Below are positions 8,850 through 21,004 of a stretch of 64,000 nt of DNA, piece by piece; within the stretch, counting starts at the first letter, position 1; each line of letters starts with the position of its first letter. This stretch comes from Rhodococcus sp. Leaf278. Its GTDB lineage: Bacteria > Actinomycetota > Actinomycetes > Mycobacteriales > Mycobacteriaceae. Both the position numbers and the translations under genes were made by a program. The DNA lies in the NCBI RefSeq assembly GCF_001426085.1, contig NZ_LMRR01000012.1:366268-430267 (forward strand). The letters are read 5' to 3'. The notes below the pieces were generated by a model. It saw only the letters and a program-made list of their open reading frames with translations. It was not told where the DNA came from and ran no database searches.

Positions 8850-9629
8850 GTGTCATCAGAAATCGAACGTAGAGCGGTGCCCCGAACGGTCGCGCTGAAA
8901 GTGCAACTCGTTGCTCGGACCGAATTCGTCCCACCGGCGGACATCCCGTGGGATACCGACGCCGACGGCGGACAGGCTTTGGTCGAGTTCGCTGGACGTG
9001 CGTGCTACCAGAGTTGGTCCAAACCCAATCCCAGGACGGCCACCAATGCGTCGTATCTGCGCCATCTGCTCGATGTCGGCCACCTGTCGGTGCTCGAGCA
9101 CGCGAGCGTGAGCTTCTACATCACCGGTATTTCTCGGTCGTGCACGCACGAGCTGATTCGCCACCGACACTTCTCGTATTCCCAGCTCTCGCAGCGTTTC
9201 GTTCCCGAGCACGACGCCAATGTCGTTCTACCGCCTGCGATCGAAGGGGACCCCGAGCTCGAAGCGCTGTTCGCGTCCGCGACCGAGGCCAGTCGTGCGG
9301 CGTACACCGAACTGCTCGGTGCCCTCGAAGGCAAGTTGGAATCGGTCACCAATGCTGCGCTGCGCGGCAAGCAGGCGCGGCAGGCAGCAAGATCGGTACT
9401 ACCGAACGCGACCGAGACGCGCGTGGTGGTGAGCGGAAACTACCGCGCATGGCGCCATTTCGTGTCGATGCGTGCCTCGGAGCATGCGGACGTCGAAATT
9501 CGCCGCGTCGCCGTCGAATGTCTGCGTAAGCTCGTGGCAGTGGCCCCGGACGTGTTCGGGGACTTCGAGATCTCCACGTTGCCGGACGGTACGGAAGTGG
9601 CCCGCAGCCCGTTCGTGACCGAGGTGTAG
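8850..9629 (+). CDS. thyX: Flavin-dependent thymidylate synthase
   Basis: ThyX methylates dUMP to dTMP using methylenetetrahydrofolate, FAD and NADPH. The 259-residue protein carries the ThyX signature [13 protein letters not shown] (residues 104-116) and the substrate-contact motif [19 protein letters not shown]. It closely resembles the mycobacterial enzyme ([27 protein letters not shown]). GTG 8850 fits a leaderless start after TAGTGT. GTG 8877 would reproduce the 250-residue mycobacterial length and cannot be excluded. It lies upstream of dapA as in mycobacteria, and the palindromic operators before it suggest control by the divergent RHH protein. Confidence 0.95.
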   Translation: MSSEIERRAVPRTVALKVQLVARTEFVPPADIPWDTDADGGQALVEFAGRACYQSWSKPNPRTATNASYLRHLLDVGHLSVLEHASVSFYITGISRSCTHELIRHRHFSYSQLSQRFVPEHDANVVLPPAIEGDPELEALFASATEASRAAYTELLGALEGKLESVTNAALRGKQARQAARSVLPNATETRVVVSGNYRAWRHFVSMRASEHADVEIRRVAVECLRKLVAVAPDVFGDFEISTLPDGTEVARSPFVTEV

Positions 9630-9717
9630 AGGCAAGGTTCGGTTCGGGCCTGAACCGGGTACACCCGTGAGGTGTCAGCCGGGAGTCCCGCTGCGCGAGA
9701 GTGGGTAAAGCACCGGG

Positions 9718-12500
<2,783 letters not shown>

Positions 12501-12505
12501 TTCAT

Positions 12506-13285
12506 CTAGACCAGTAGTCGCCAGAGTCCGATCAGTCCGAGAACGACGATGGCACCGCGTAAGGCCGCCGGCGACAGCCGGCGGCCGTACCGGGCTCCGA
12601 CGGCACCGCCGATCAGGGAGCCGACGGCGATCAGACCGGCGGCCTGCCAGCTGATGTCGTCGAATCGAAAAATCGTGAATGCCACTGCTGCAACGATATT
12701 GACCACGAGCGACAGTAAGTTCTTGGCTGCATTCATCCGCTGCATCGTCTCGGGGAGCAGGGCTCCCATAACGCCGATGAGCAGGATTCCCTGTGCTGCA
12801 GTGAAATAGCCGCCGTAGATGCCGACGAGCAGAGTGCCGATGGTCACCAGTGCCATTCGGCCGCGACCGATCTGGTTTGCCGCCTTTCCGGCCGCTTCCG
12901 ACCGCCGCTTCGCCCAGGCTTGGATCTTCGGTTGTGCGACAACGAGAATCAGCGCACCGATGAGCAGAACCGGAACGACCGAGGCGAACACCTTTTCGGG
13001 CAGGTGCAGCAGCAGCCAGGCCCCACCGAGCGCTCCGAGAAACGATGCGGGCAGTTGCCATCGAAGTCGGTGCCATTGCCCGCGCAGTTCTCGGCGATAC
13101 CCCCACGTGCCCGAGACGCTTCCCGCTACCAGCCCGATGGCGTTGGACATCGTGGCGACCACCGGGGGATACCCGAACGCGACCAGCGTTGGAAACGTGA
13201 TCAACGTTCCGGAACCGACGACGGCGTTGATTGCACCGGCTCCGAGGCCGGCAAGCAGGATGACGAGAATTTCCGATACCGGCAC
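12506..13285 (-). CDS. TauE/SafE-family sulfite/sulfonate exporter-like membrane protein
   Basis: This 259-residue membrane protein has about eight hydrophobic helices arranged as an internal repeat. The first half carries GAGAINAVVGSGTLITFPTL and the second GIYGGYFTAAQGILL, the paired Gly-rich signatures of TauE/SafE (DUF81) proteins. Members export sulfite, sulfoacetate or related anions; the substrate here is unknown. GTG 13285 is chosen because TAACCT stands seven bases before it. It converges on rnj with only five bases between stops and diverges from the next gene. Confidence 0.88.
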   Translation of the reverse strand: MPVSEILVILLAGLGAGAINAVVGSGTLITFPTLVAFGYPPVVATMSNAIGLVAGSVSGTWGYRRELRGQWHRLRWQLPASFLGALGGAWLLLHLPEKVFASVVPVLLIGALILVVAQPKIQAWAKRRSEAAGKAANQIGRGRMALVTIGTLLVGIYGGYFTAAQGILLIGVMGALLPETMQRMNAAKNLLSLVVNIVAAVAFTIFRFDDISWQAAGLIAVGSLIGGAVGARYGRRLSPAALRGAIVVLGLIGLWRLLV

Positions 13286-13351
13286 TGTTGGGAGGTTACC
13301 CAGACAAAGGATGAGATCCTGCGGCAGGATGCCGCTGGTTCCGTCTGGCCG

Positions 13352-13364
13352 TAGCCTGGAGCGC
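13352..13364 (+). promoter_or_regulatory. -10 element of the DinB-like gene, leaderless geometry
   Basis: TAGCCT at 13352-13357 lies seven bases before GTG 13365. The same hexamer at a similar distance precedes ftsK. Confidence 0.5.
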
Positions 13365-13988
13365 GTGAGCCTTGCCCAGGATGAACGTTCCCAACTTGTT
13401 CAGACCCTTCTCGACGTGGGTCCCGATGCACCGACGCTGTGTGGTGAGTGGACCGCTGCCGATCTGGCCGCGCACCTCGTCGTCCGCGAGCGACGGCTCG
13501 ACGCGTCGCCGGGGATACTTCTGTCGCCGTTCGCCGGGTACACGGAGCGGGTCCAGCGTTCCGTCGCGAACCGACCGTTCGCGGCCGTGGTCGAGGATGT
13601 TCGCACCGGGCCGCCGATGTGGTCGCCGTTCGCGCTCCTCGATCCACTGATCAACCTCGGCGAGATGTTCGTGCACCACGAGGACCTGCGCCGCGCGACC
13701 GGGAGTTGGACGCGACGACTGCTGCCGGCGGCGGTGGAGAAACGATTGTGGCCGCAGGTCCGGTTCATCGGGCGCGCAGGCCACCGCTCCGCGCCGATTC
13801 CGGTACACGCTCGCACTCCGGACGGCCGCTCGGCCACGTTCAAGGGTGGCTCCGGTGCCGGTGTGACGGTGGTGGGGGAGCCGTCCGAACTGCTCCTCTA
13901 CGCGTTCGGCCGGGACCAGCTCGACGTCGAGTTCGAGGGTTCGGCGGGCGACATCGCTGCGGTGAAGGCGCTCGATCTGAGCTTCTGA
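13365..13988 (+). CDS. TIGR03085-type DinB-like metal-binding protein
   Basis: This 207-residue protein is of the mycothiol-dependent maleylpyruvate isomerase/DinB-like four-helix type. The N-terminus LCGEWTAADLAAHLVVRERR has the Trp and the His of the first metal-site helix, and FVHHEDLRR supplies the later histidines. Actinobacterial members of this TIGR03085 group often sit beside ftsK, as here. The enzymatic role is unknown; the fold suggests a thiol-dependent reaction, possibly with mycothiol. The start is GTG 13365, six or seven bases after a TAGCCT -10 element; frames open further upstream overlap the divergent exporter and are rejected. Confidence 0.82.
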   Translation: MSLAQDERSQLVQTLLDVGPDAPTLCGEWTAADLAAHLVVRERRLDASPGILLSPFAGYTERVQRSVANRPFAAVVEDVRTGPPMWSPFALLDPLINLGEMFVHHEDLRRATGSWTRRLLPAAVEKRLWPQVRFIGRAGHRSAPIPVHARTPDGRSATFKGGSGAGVTVVGEPSELLLYAFGRDQLDVEFEGSAGDIAAVKALDLSF

Positions 13989-14046
13989 CACACAACCTCT
14001 TCGCTGTTACTGGTGTTGCGGATGGTTTCGACGGGGCTGTTGCGAC

Positions 14047-14058
14047 TAGCCTGGGTGC
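14047..14058 (+). promoter_or_regulatory. ftsK -10 element, leaderless geometry
   Basis: TAGCCT at 14047-14052 is followed by six bases and then the ftsK ATG at 14059, so the transcript should begin at or beside the A of the start codon. No ribosome site is visible before the ATG. Confidence 0.55.
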
Positions 14059-16743
14059 ATGGCAGGAAAGACCAGCACCTCCACCGCCAGGGCCGGATCC
14101 AGCGGATCCGGGTCTTCGCGCGCGTCCGGCACCGCTCGTAAGTCCGGCACCGGCCGCACCGCGCGCACCGTCACGACGCCGAAGAAGCCCACCGCCCCGC
14201 GCAACCCGGCAACCTCCCGGGCGAGCGCGTCGTCTCGCGGTAAGGGAACGGCGAGAGGATCGGCGACGCGTCGACCACCCACCAAGAAGAAGTCACGCGG
14301 TGCGCTCGACGCGATCGGCCGCGGAATCGCGTCCACGTGGTCGATGGCGGCGCGAGGTGTCGGTGCCACGACCAGGACGGTCGGTAAGGCCGCCGACATC
14401 GAGCACGGACACCGTCGCGACGGGATCGCACTGGGGCTGATTGCCGTCAGCGTGGTGGTTGCCGCGAGCGTGTGGTTCAGCGCCGGCGGGCCAGTCGGTG
14501 AATGGATCGAGGTGGGTATTCGCGCTGTCATCGGTCAGGCCGGTTTTGTGGCCCCCGTTCTCGGTGTTGCCATCGCGGTCGTTCTCATGCGGTCCGAACC
14601 CCGTCCCGAGGTGCGCCCTCGGCTCGTTCTGGGGTCGATTCTTCTCGGCCTCCCGATCCTGGGCCTGTGGCACATGGCCGCAGGCTCGCCGACCGACGCT
14701 GCCGGCAGGTCCGAGGGTGCGGGCTTCGTGGGGTACGTGGCGGGCGGTCCGATTGCCGACGGCCTCACCGTCTGGTTGGCGGTACCTCTGCTTCTGCTCG
14801 CGGGCCTGTTCGGGGTGCTGTTGCTCACCGGTACCACCGTGCGCGACGTACCGGACCGGATGCGTGCGCTGTTCGGCACCGACAGTCGGGGTGATGAATA
14901 CGAGGACTACGACCCGGCCGACTTCGGTTCCGAATTCGGAGACGAGGGCTACGGCGACTACGACTCCAACTTCGATGCCGACGGTTATCCGGTCCACGGC
15001 GGCGCGGATCCCTACGACAACTATCCGACCGAGGAGTACATCCCGGTCGCGAAGCCGCCGCGCGCCCGTAGGACCCCGGCCCCGGAGGCCGCGACCGAGG
15101 CCATTGCGCCTGCGGCTGCTGCAGTGCCGGTGCCGGAAGCGCCTGCCGCGCCTGCGCGGCCGAAGCCCAAGCCGATCGTCAAGGCGGCCGAACCGAAAGC
15201 GGCAGCCGAGGACGACAAGATCGTCGTCGACCGCGTCGTCGACGGGGATTACACGCTCCCGTCGTTGTCCCTGCTCATCGACGGCGACCCGCCCAAGACG
15301 CGGAGCCAGGCCAACGACGCCATGATCGAGGCCATCTCGGAGGTGCTCGAGCAGTTCAAGATCGACGCCGCGGTAACCGGATTCACCCGGGGCCCGACGG
15401 TCACCCGCTACGAGGTCGAACTCGGGCCGGGCGTGAAGGTCGAGAAGATCACTGCGCTCGCGCGGAACATCGCATATGCGGTGGCGACCGACAACGTACG
15501 TCTGCTCGCACCGATCCCCGGCAAGTCCGCGGTCGGTATCGAGGTACCGAACTCGGACCGTGAGATGGTCCGATTGGCCGACGTGCTGACTGCGCCGTCG
15601 ACGCGAAAGGATCACCATCCGCTGGTGATCGGCCTCGGCAAAGACATCGAGGGCGATTTCGTCAGTGCCAACCTCGCGAAGATGCCCCACTTGCTGGTGG
15701 CCGGATCCACCGGTTCCGGTAAGTCGAGCTTCGTGAACTCGATGCTGGTGTCGTTGCTCGCGCGGGCGACGCCGGACGAGGTTCGGATGATCCTGATCGA
15801 CCCGAAGATGGTGGAGCTGACGCCGTACGAGGGCATTCCACACCTCATCACCCCGATCATCACGCAGCCCAAGAAAGCTGCCGCGGCGCTGGCCTGGCTC
15901 GTCGAGGAGATGGAGCAGCGCTACCAGGACATGCAGATCAACAAGGTCCGGCACATCGACGACTTCAACAAGAAGGTGCGTTCGGGTGAGATCACCGCAC
16001 CCCTCGGCAGTGAACGCGTCTACCGGCCCTACCCGTACATCCTCGCGATCGTCGACGAGCTTGCCGACCTGATGATGACCGCCCCGCGCGACGTCGAGGA
16101 AGCGATCGTGCGGATCACGCAGAAGGCCCGCGCCGCCGGTATCCACCTGGTGCTCGCCACCCAGCGACCCTCGGTCGACGTCGTGACCGGTCTGATCAAG
16201 ACGAACGTCCCGTCGCGTCTTGCCTTCGCGACATCGTCGTTGACGGACTCCCGAGTCATCCTCGATCAACCGGGTGCCGAGAAGCTGATCGGTATGGGCG
16301 ACGCTCTGTTCCTGCCGATGGGTGCGGGCAAGCCGACACGTCTGCAGGGTGCGTTCATCACCGACGAGGAGATTGCGGCGGTCGTCGACTTCGCCAAGAA
16401 CCAGGCCGAGCCGGAGTACAACGACACCGTCACCGCAGCGAAGGTCTCGGACAAGAAGGATGTCGACCCCGATATCGGCGACGACCTCGACGTGCTGTTG
16501 CAGGCGGTCGAACTCGTCGTGACCAGCCAGTTCGGTTCGACCTCGATGCTGCAGCGCAAACTACGCGTCGGCTTCGCCAAGGCCGGTCGCCTGATGGACC
16601 TGATGGAGAACCGCGGAGTGGTGGGGCCGAGCGAGGGATCGAAGGCTCGCGAAGTGCTCGTCAAACCGGACGAGCTCGACGGTCTGCTGTGGTCGATCAA
16701 GGGTGGCGACCCGGACGAGCAGCCTGCGTCGGACGAGTTCTAG
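14059..16743 (+). CDS. ftsK: DNA translocase FtsK
   Basis: FtsK pumps DNA through the closing septum and activates XerCD recombination at dif. The 894-residue protein has a basic, serine- and proline-rich N-terminal tail (about 1-115), four membrane helices (about 120-275), an acidic and then Ala/Pro-rich linker, and the RecA-like motor. The motor has Walker [12 protein letters not shown] near residue 550 and Walker [13 protein letters not shown]. The C-terminal gamma winged helix (about 815-890, including [27 protein letters not shown]) reads KOPS. The ATG follows a TAGCCT -10 element by six bases, consistent with leaderless expression. A strong hairpin follows the stop. Confidence 0.97.
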   Translation: MAGKTSTSTARAGSSGSGSSRASGTARKSGTGRTARTVTTPKKPTAPRNPATSRASASSRGKGTARGSATRRPPTKKKSRGALDAIGRGIASTWSMAARGVGATTRTVGKAADIEHGHRRDGIALGLIAVSVVVAASVWFSAGGPVGEWIEVGIRAVIGQAGFVAPVLGVAIAVVLMRSEPRPEVRPRLVLGSILLGLPILGLWHMAAGSPTDAAGRSEGAGFVGYVAGGPIADGLTVWLAVPLLLLAGLFGVLLLTGTTVRDVPDRMRALFGTDSRGDEYEDYDPADFGSEFGDEGYGDYDSNFDADGYPVHGGADPYDNYPTEEYIPVAKPPRARRTPAPEAATEAIAPAAAAVPVPEAPAAPARPKPKPIVKAAEPKAAAEDDKIVVDRVVDGDYTLPSLSLLIDGDPPKTRSQANDAMIEAISEVLEQFKIDAAVTGFTRGPTVTRYEVELGPGVKVEKITALARNIAYAVATDNVRLLAPIPGKSAVGIEVPNSDREMVRLADVLTAPSTRKDHHPLVIGLGKDIEGDFVSANLAKMPHLLVAGSTGSGKSSFVNSMLVSLLARATPDEVRMILIDPKMVELTPYEGIPHLITPIITQPKKAAAALAWLVEEMEQRYQDMQINKVRHIDDFNKKVRSGEITAPLGSERVYRPYPYILAIVDELADLMMTAPRDVEEAIVRITQKARAAGIHLVLATQRPSVDVVTGLIKTNVPSRLAFATSSLTDSRVILDQPGAEKLIGMGDALFLPMGAGKPTRLQGAFITDEEIAAVVDFAKNQAEPEYNDTVTAAKVSDKKDVDPDIGDDLDVLLQAVELVVTSQFGSTSMLQRKLRVGFAKAGRLMDLMENRGVVGPSEGSKAREVLVKPDELDGLLWSIKGGDPDEQPASDEF

Positions 16744-16768
16744 GGCTCATACAGCGCTCCCGGTACGC

Positions 16769-16815
16769 GTGAATGGACCATTGCAGCCGTCTCGGCGGTG
16801 CAATGGTCCACTCAC
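16769..16815. terminator. Large inverted repeat between convergent ftsK and YciI genes
   Basis: Arms of 17 bases (16769-16785 and 16799-16815, one mismatch) flank a 13-base loop. The stem core is TGGACCATTGCA. There is no T-run, so it may be a bidirectional rho-independent-like terminator or a repeated palindromic element of this genome. Confidence 0.6.
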
Positions 16816-16836
16816 GTGGGCTGGATGAGCGGGGGA

Positions 16837-17121
16837 TCAGGACGTGAACGTGCCCATGACCGGGGTCCATTCGTCGAACGTTGCCGACTCGATCAGGTTC
16901 TCGATCGCGAACGGATCCTGAGCGAACAACGTTTCGACGGTCGCGGCATCCGGCCCCTCGACCAGCAGCAGTGCCCCGCTGCCGTCGGCGTAGGGACCAC
17001 TCGAGACCAGAGTCTTCTGCTCGAGCAGGTCGGCCAGCCATGCGCGGTGGGCTGCGCGATGGGTGTCGCGCCCGTCCGTGGTGGCGGGGGAGTAGGTGTA
17101 CCTGACGGCAATGAGGGGCAT
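16837..17121 (-). CDS. YciI-family protein
   Basis: This is a 94-residue single-domain protein of the YciI/YCII-related dimeric ferredoxin-like fold. Seen are the N-terminal strand MPLIAVRYTYSP, the His-containing AHRAWLADLLEQ helix, the segment SGPYADGSGALLLVEG and the C-terminal FAQDPF...W pattern; His and Asp in these positions form the putative active site. The biochemical role of the family is mostly unknown. ATG 17121 is chosen over an upstream in-frame codon because it gives the standard family length and has an AGAGAG ribosome site. It is convergent with ftsK, separated by a hairpin. Confidence 0.85.
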   Translation of the reverse strand: MPLIAVRYTYSPATTDGRDTHRAAHRAWLADLLEQKTLVSSGPYADGSGALLLVEGPDAATVETLFAQDPFAIENLIESATFDEWTPVMGTFTS

Positions 17122-17162
17122 GGAGCTCTCTTCCGAATTCGATGGTTGTCCGGAGGATTCTG

Positions 17163-17750
17163 TCAGAGAGACAGCAGCATTCGGGTGTTGCCCAGAGTGT
17201 TCGGTTTGACGTAGCTCAGATCCAGGAACTCCGCCACGCCGGTGTCGTACGACCGGCACATCTCCGCGTAGACCTCGGCGGTGACGGGCGTTCCCTCGAT
17301 TTCCGCGAATCCGTGCCGGGAGAAGAAGTCCACCTCGAACGTCAATACGAACACTTTCTGCAACGCCAGATCGCGCGCGACCTCGACGAGTTTGGCGACG
17401 ATGAGATGCCCGGCACCATGCCCTTTCGCGGCGGGATCGACGGCGACTGTTCGCACCTCACCGAGATCGGCCCACAGCACATGCAATGCCCCGCACCCGA
17501 TGACCTCGCCGTCACGTTCGGCGATCCAGAATTCCTGCACGGCTTCGTAGAGCGTCACAAGGTTCTTCTCGAGCAGAATCCGACCGGCGTAGATATCTAT
17601 CAATCGCTTGATCTCGGGAACGTCCGAGGTCCTGGCACGACGCACGGTGAGTGTTCTGTCGGATGGGGAGAGGTGGTCCGTGGTCTCGTGGTGTGCGTCG
17701 GATTCGGGATTCGAGGTGTCGCGACTCGCCCGACTCGGCCCAGAAGTCAT
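17163..17750 (-). CDS. argA: Amino-acid N-acetyltransferase (Rv2747-type, arginine pathway)
   Basis: This is a GNAT-fold enzyme that acetylates glutamate (or glutamine) with acetyl-CoA, the first step of arginine synthesis. The 195-residue protein has a polar N-terminal tail of about 35 residues, then VRRARTSDVPEIKRLIDIYAG, GCGALHVLWADLGEVRTVAV, the acetyl-CoA loop AAKGHGAGHLIVAKL, and a tail very like Rv2747 (FLDLSYVKPNTLGNTRML). It lacks the amino-acid-kinase domain of classical ArgA, as in mycobacteria. ATG 17750 lies seven bases after TACTGT on the minus strand. It diverges from pgsA. Confidence 0.9.
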   Translation of the reverse strand: MTSGPSRASRDTSNPESDAHHETTDHLSPSDRTLTVRRARTSDVPEIKRLIDIYAGRILLEKNLVTLYEAVQEFWIAERDGEVIGCGALHVLWADLGEVRTVAVDPAAKGHGAGHLIVAKLVEVARDLALQKVFVLTFEVDFFSRHGFAEIEGTPVTAEVYAEMCRSYDTGVAEFLDLSYVKPNTLGNTRMLLSL

Positions 17751-17890
17751 GGGGTGAACAGTAGTCAGTACCGCAACCGATAAACTTTTCGTGTGTCCTT
17801 CAGTGAGCTGTGTCCCCGTCTCGGCGGGTGGACGCTGCGCGAAGGTGTACCTACCGCCGGATCCGGCGCTGTCGGCTCGCGAGTTCCACG

Positions 17891-18598
17891 ATGACCGGCC
17901 CGGTTGCGCCTGATCAGGGCGTCCCGTCGAGCAGCGGTAAGCCGAACGGCCGAGCCCCGGTCAGCGGTGCTTCGCGCTCCGGAAGCGGCGCGCGCAGTGC
18001 AGATCTGCCACACGGAAACGCAGTCCCCGGTGGTACGGACGAGGTGCCGTTGCTCAACATCGCCAACATCTTGACCGTCCTCAGAATCGCGCTGGTGCCG
18101 GTGTTCCTCGCGGCGTTGTTCGTGGGTGACGGCCATGACGCCACCTGGCGCCTGACAGCCACCGTGGTCTTCGCCGTTGCTGCCATCACCGACCGGATCG
18201 ACGGCCAAGTGGCGCGCAAGTACGGTCTGGTCACCGACTTCGGGAAGATGGCAGACCCCATCGCGGACAAGGCTTTGATCGGTGCCGCGCTGGTCGGTCT
18301 GTCGATGTTGGGAGATCTGTCCTGGTGGGTGACCGTGATCATCGGGGTGCGGGAGATCGGCATCACCGCGGTGCGCTTCGCAGTCATCCGGCACGGCGTC
18401 ATCCCCGCCGGTCGCGGCGGGAAGGTCAAAACTCTGGTACAGACGTTCGCCATCGGTGTGTACTTGTGCCCGCTGCCCACTGCGGTCGATCCGGTTGCGA
18501 TGGGGCTGATGGCTCTGGCAGTGCTGCTGACCGTCTACACCGGAATCGACTACGTGGTGCAGGCCGTTCGATTGCGCCGAGGTGTGTCCGCCTCGTGA
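17891..18598 (+). CDS. pgsA: CDP-diacylglycerol-glycerol-3-phosphate 3-phosphatidyltransferase-type enzyme
   Basis: This is a membrane CDP-alcohol phosphatidyltransferase, probably making phosphatidylglycerol phosphate (PgsA3-like). The 235-residue protein carries the metal/CDP motif of the family: DRIDGQVAR, then G eight residues later, and D-P-I-A-D. A polar N-terminal tail of about 55 residues precedes five to six membrane helices. ATG 17891 gives the shorter, better-supported N-terminus; an in-frame upstream start would add a basic stretch unlike the family. The argA-pgsA-clgR-pspA order is that of mycobacteria. Phosphatidylinositol-type substrates cannot be ruled out from the motif alone. 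Confidence 0.88.
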   Translation: MTGPVAPDQGVPSSSGKPNGRAPVSGASRSGSGARSADLPHGNAVPGGTDEVPLLNIANILTVLRIALVPVFLAALFVGDGHDATWRLTATVVFAVAAITDRIDGQVARKYGLVTDFGKMADPIADKALIGAALVGLSMLGDLSWWVTVIIGVREIGITAVRFAVIRHGVIPAGRGGKVKTLVQTFAIGVYLCPLPTAVDPVAMGLMALAVLLTVYTGIDYVVQAVRLRRGVSAS

Positions 18599-18677
18599 GT
18601 GTGCCGGCGGGATACAGTCGTGGGAAACGTGTCGGAGCTGCTTCGGCGCGTGTTGGAGTGAACGGGCATATAGGGTC

Positions 18678-18705
18678 GGGAACCAATCGGACCGACTGGG
18701 ACGTT
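18678..18705 (+). promoter_or_regulatory. SigE/ECF-type promoter upstream of clgR-psp operon
   Basis: GGGAACC (18678-18684) and CGTT (18702-18705) are separated by 17 bases, matching the -35/-10 pattern recognised by mycobacterial SigE-like factors (GGGAAC...CGTT). The homologous clgR-pspA operon of M. tuberculosis is SigE-dependent, which supports the call. The leader to clgR would be about 85 bases. Confidence 0.6.
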
Positions 18706-18796
18706 GAACAACATGACGGCTCCGGACGAACGAGATATGAACGTTGTCGTCTCGACGGCTCGGCCGTCGGCACGGACACCAACGAGGAGGAGCGAG

Positions 18797-19138
18797 ATGG
18801 CGCTGCTATTGCGTGAAGCACTCGGCGACAGTTTGCGGCGTACTCGCGTCGCACAGAGCCGAACCCTGCGTGAAGTCTCGAATACTGCACGCGTGAGCCT
18901 GGGGTATCTCTCCGAGGTGGAGCGTGGCCGCAAGGAGGCGTCGAGCGAACTGCTCGCCGCGATCTGCGATGCGCTGGCCGTGCCGCTTGCCGATGTGATG
19001 AGCGACGTCAGCGTGACACTGTCCGACGCGTCCATCGCCGCCGCCCGACTCGACGATGCGGCTGTCGCCACCCGCATCGACGGCGATACCCGTGTCGTGA
19101 TTCCCGCACCTGCTGCCAGAGCTCTCGCTGCCGCCTAA
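18797..19138 (+). CDS. clgR: XRE-family stress regulator ClgR
   Basis: ClgR activates genes for Clp proteases and, in mycobacteria, the Psp envelope-stress operon. The 113-residue protein has a Cro/CI-type helix-turn-helix (about residues 18-60: [20 protein letters not shown] followed by [10 protein letters not shown]) very similar to Rv2745c. ATG 18797 has an ideal GAGGAGG ribosome site six bases upstream; an in-frame upstream ATG would add 31 unconserved residues. The C-terminus ends in Ala-Ala, the type of tail that ClpXP or ClpCP can recognise, consistent with the known proteolytic control of ClgR. It heads the operon with pspA and pspM. Confidence 0.92.
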   Translation: MALLLREALGDSLRRTRVAQSRTLREVSNTARVSLGYLSEVERGRKEASSELLAAICDALAVPLADVMSDVSVTLSDASIAAARLDDAAVATRIDGDTRVVIPAPAARALAAA

Positions 19139-19282
19139 GATCGGGAACGTACGCCGTTTCCACTCCTGACCCAGACCAGACACCCGACTTTTTCAGCACG
19201 GACAGGTTCATTTCGGTCACTGCGAGAGCAGCCGACCCGTACGCGGCCACCGCGGCGCAACAGATGGAGGCAGGACCACCCC

Positions 19283-20092
19283 ATGGCTAATCCTTTCGTC
19301 AAGGCCTGGAAATACATGATGGCGCTCTTCAATTCCAAGATCGACGAGAAGGCCGACCCCAAGGTTCAGATTCAGCAGGCGATCGAAGATGCACAGCGGC
19401 AGCATCAGGCTCTGTCTCAGCAGGCTGCGTCCGTCATCGGCAATCAGCGCCAGCTCGAGATGAAGCTCAGCCGGCAGCTGGACGAGGTCGAGAAGCTCAA
19501 TGCGAACGCCCGACAGGCAGTCACACTGGCAGATCAGGCCGCTACAGCGGGCGATATCGAGAAGGCCACGCAGTACACCAATGCTGCCGAGGCGTTCGCT
19601 GCGCAGTTGGTGACCGCCGAGCAGAGTGTCGAAGACCTGAAGGTTCTGCACGATCAGTCTCTGCAGGCCGCCACTCAGGCGAAGAAAGCCGTCGAGCAGA
19701 ACGCGATGGCGCTGCAGTCCAAGGTTGCCGAACGCACCAAGCTGCTGAGCCAGCTCGAGCAGGCGAAAATGCAGGAGAAGGTCAGCGAATCACTGCGTTC
19801 GATGGACAGCACGCTGTCCGCGCCCGGCAACACTCCGAGCCTGGACGCTGTCCGAGACAAGATCGAACGCCGCTACGCCGATGCTCTCGGTTCGGCGGAG
19901 TTGGCTCAGAACACCGTCTCGGGTCGCATGCTCGAGGTACAGCAGGCGTCGGTTCAGATGGCCGGCCACAGCCGGTTGGAGCAAATCCGCGCGTCGATGG
20001 CAGGCGACTCGCTGCCGTCCGGCGATTCCGCAGCCAAGCCGTCGATCGCCAAGTCGCCGAACGCAACGCCCGAGCCCCCGGCTCAGGCGTGA
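19283..20092 (+). CDS. pspA: PspA/IM30-family envelope stress protein (35-kDa antigen)
   Basis: PspA coats and repairs the cytoplasmic membrane during envelope stress. The 269-residue protein is almost entirely coiled coil from residue 1 to about 230. It begins with the amphipathic helix [21 protein letters not shown] used for membrane binding and ends in a Pro/Ala-rich tail. It matches mycobacterial Rv2744c in length and position, directly downstream of clgR (144-base gap) and upstream of pspM. A GGAGGCAGGA ribosome site precedes the ATG. Confidence 0.93.
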   Translation: MANPFVKAWKYMMALFNSKIDEKADPKVQIQQAIEDAQRQHQALSQQAASVIGNQRQLEMKLSRQLDEVEKLNANARQAVTLADQAATAGDIEKATQYTNAAEAFAAQLVTAEQSVEDLKVLHDQSLQAATQAKKAVEQNAMALQSKVAERTKLLSQLEQAKMQEKVSESLRSMDSTLSAPGNTPSLDAVRDKIERRYADALGSAELAQNTVSGRMLEVQQASVQMAGHSRLEQIRASMAGDSLPSGDSAAKPSIAKSPNATPEPPAQA

Positions 20093-20134
20093 TCGTCCAA
20101 ACGAACACGCCCGTCGACTGACACCACTGTCGGC

Positions 20135-21004
20135 ATGGGTAGGAAAGAACACGAATCGGGCCGGTCGCGTAAGCGGCCGGCCGTTTCGCTCGATCGGGAC
20201 TCCATCGTAGCGGCGGTCGCGGAGTCCGGAGCGGTGGTCAGGTCCCTCGCGGAATCCGCGCGCAGTGTCGGCACGTCTGTGTTCGATGCCGCCGGACGTC
20301 GAAAAGACCCGCGGGCCAAGCATCTGAAGAAGATTCGTCGAGCCAGGCGACGAGGAATCCGGTTCGGTGCTGCATCCACCACCACAGCAGCCGGCACAGC
20401 AGGACTGGCCGTACTGTCTGCTCCTGAGTGGTCGCTGTTCGTCGGCGGCGGAGGTGCCGCACTCATGGCCGTCCCGGCTGTATTCGCGGTCACCCGGTTA
20501 CGACGGCTTCGATCCCAACCGGTACCCGTGGGAATACCGGCACGACGCTTGTTGCCGGAACGCGGGTCTGCCGCCTACGAACCGATGGCCCGGCTGGCAG
20601 GAGCCGAGAAGAGTCTGTTCGAGCTGTTGGGAATCCTGGCGAGATCCAAGAGGATCGGGACCGACGAGGTCGAAGAGACGATCGGCGTCGCCTCGGAGGC
20701 AGCTCAGGGGCTCGAGGGCGTCGCCGTCGACATCGCCGCACTGGAACGAGCAGGCGCAGCAAGCCTCGCAACGCGAGAACACTTGCGCAACGGAATCGAT
20801 TCGGCTGCAGCGGACCTCGCGGCCGGAGTCGATCAGTACGAACAACTCGTGGCAGCCGCCGCTCACATGACCGGACCGTCTGCCTTCACATCGTCGACGG
20901 TTGTGGATGTCCACCGCCGCGAGCTGGAGTCGGCCACCGACCGACTGCAAGGGTGGGCCGAGGCCCTCACCGAAATCGATCGGATCAGGGCGCGGCACCG
21001 CTGA
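20135..21004 (+). CDS. pspM: PspM-like phage-shock membrane protein (Rv2743c-like)
   Basis: This 289-residue protein has a basic N-terminal region (GRKEHESGRSRKRP), a hydrophobic hairpin (about residues 78-120, TTTAAGTAGLAVLSAPEWSL and the following GGGGAALMAVPAVFAV) and a long helical C-terminal half. Position and architecture match PspM (Rv2743c), which with PspA and PspN forms the mycobacterial envelope-stress system that holds ClgR at the membrane. It begins 42 bases after pspA, in the same direction. Sequence conservation in this family is low, so the name rests mainly on context and topology. Confidence 0.78.
   Translation: MGRKEHESGRSRKRPAVSLDRDSIVAAVAESGAVVRSLAESARSVGTSVFDAAGRRKDPRAKHLKKIRRARRRGIRFGAASTTTAAGTAGLAVLSAPEWSLFVGGGGAALMAVPAVFAVTRLRRLRSQPVPVGIPARRLLPERGSAAYEPMARLAGAEKSLFELLGILARSKRIGTDEVEETIGVASEAAQGLEGVAVDIAALERAGAASLATREHLRNGIDSAAADLAAGVDQYEQLVAAAAHMTGPSAFTSSTVVDVHRRELESATDRLQGWAEALTEIDRIRARHR

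Noticed and set aside
14293..16269. A 658-codon open frame antisense to ftsK
   Set aside because: Its composition (Arg/Gly/Asp/His-rich, no domain) is that of an antisense shadow in high-GC DNA, and ftsK is certain.
19147..19162. A second SigE-like promoter (GGGAAC...CGTT) after clgR
   Set aside because: The two elements are only about five bases apart, far too close for a promoter.
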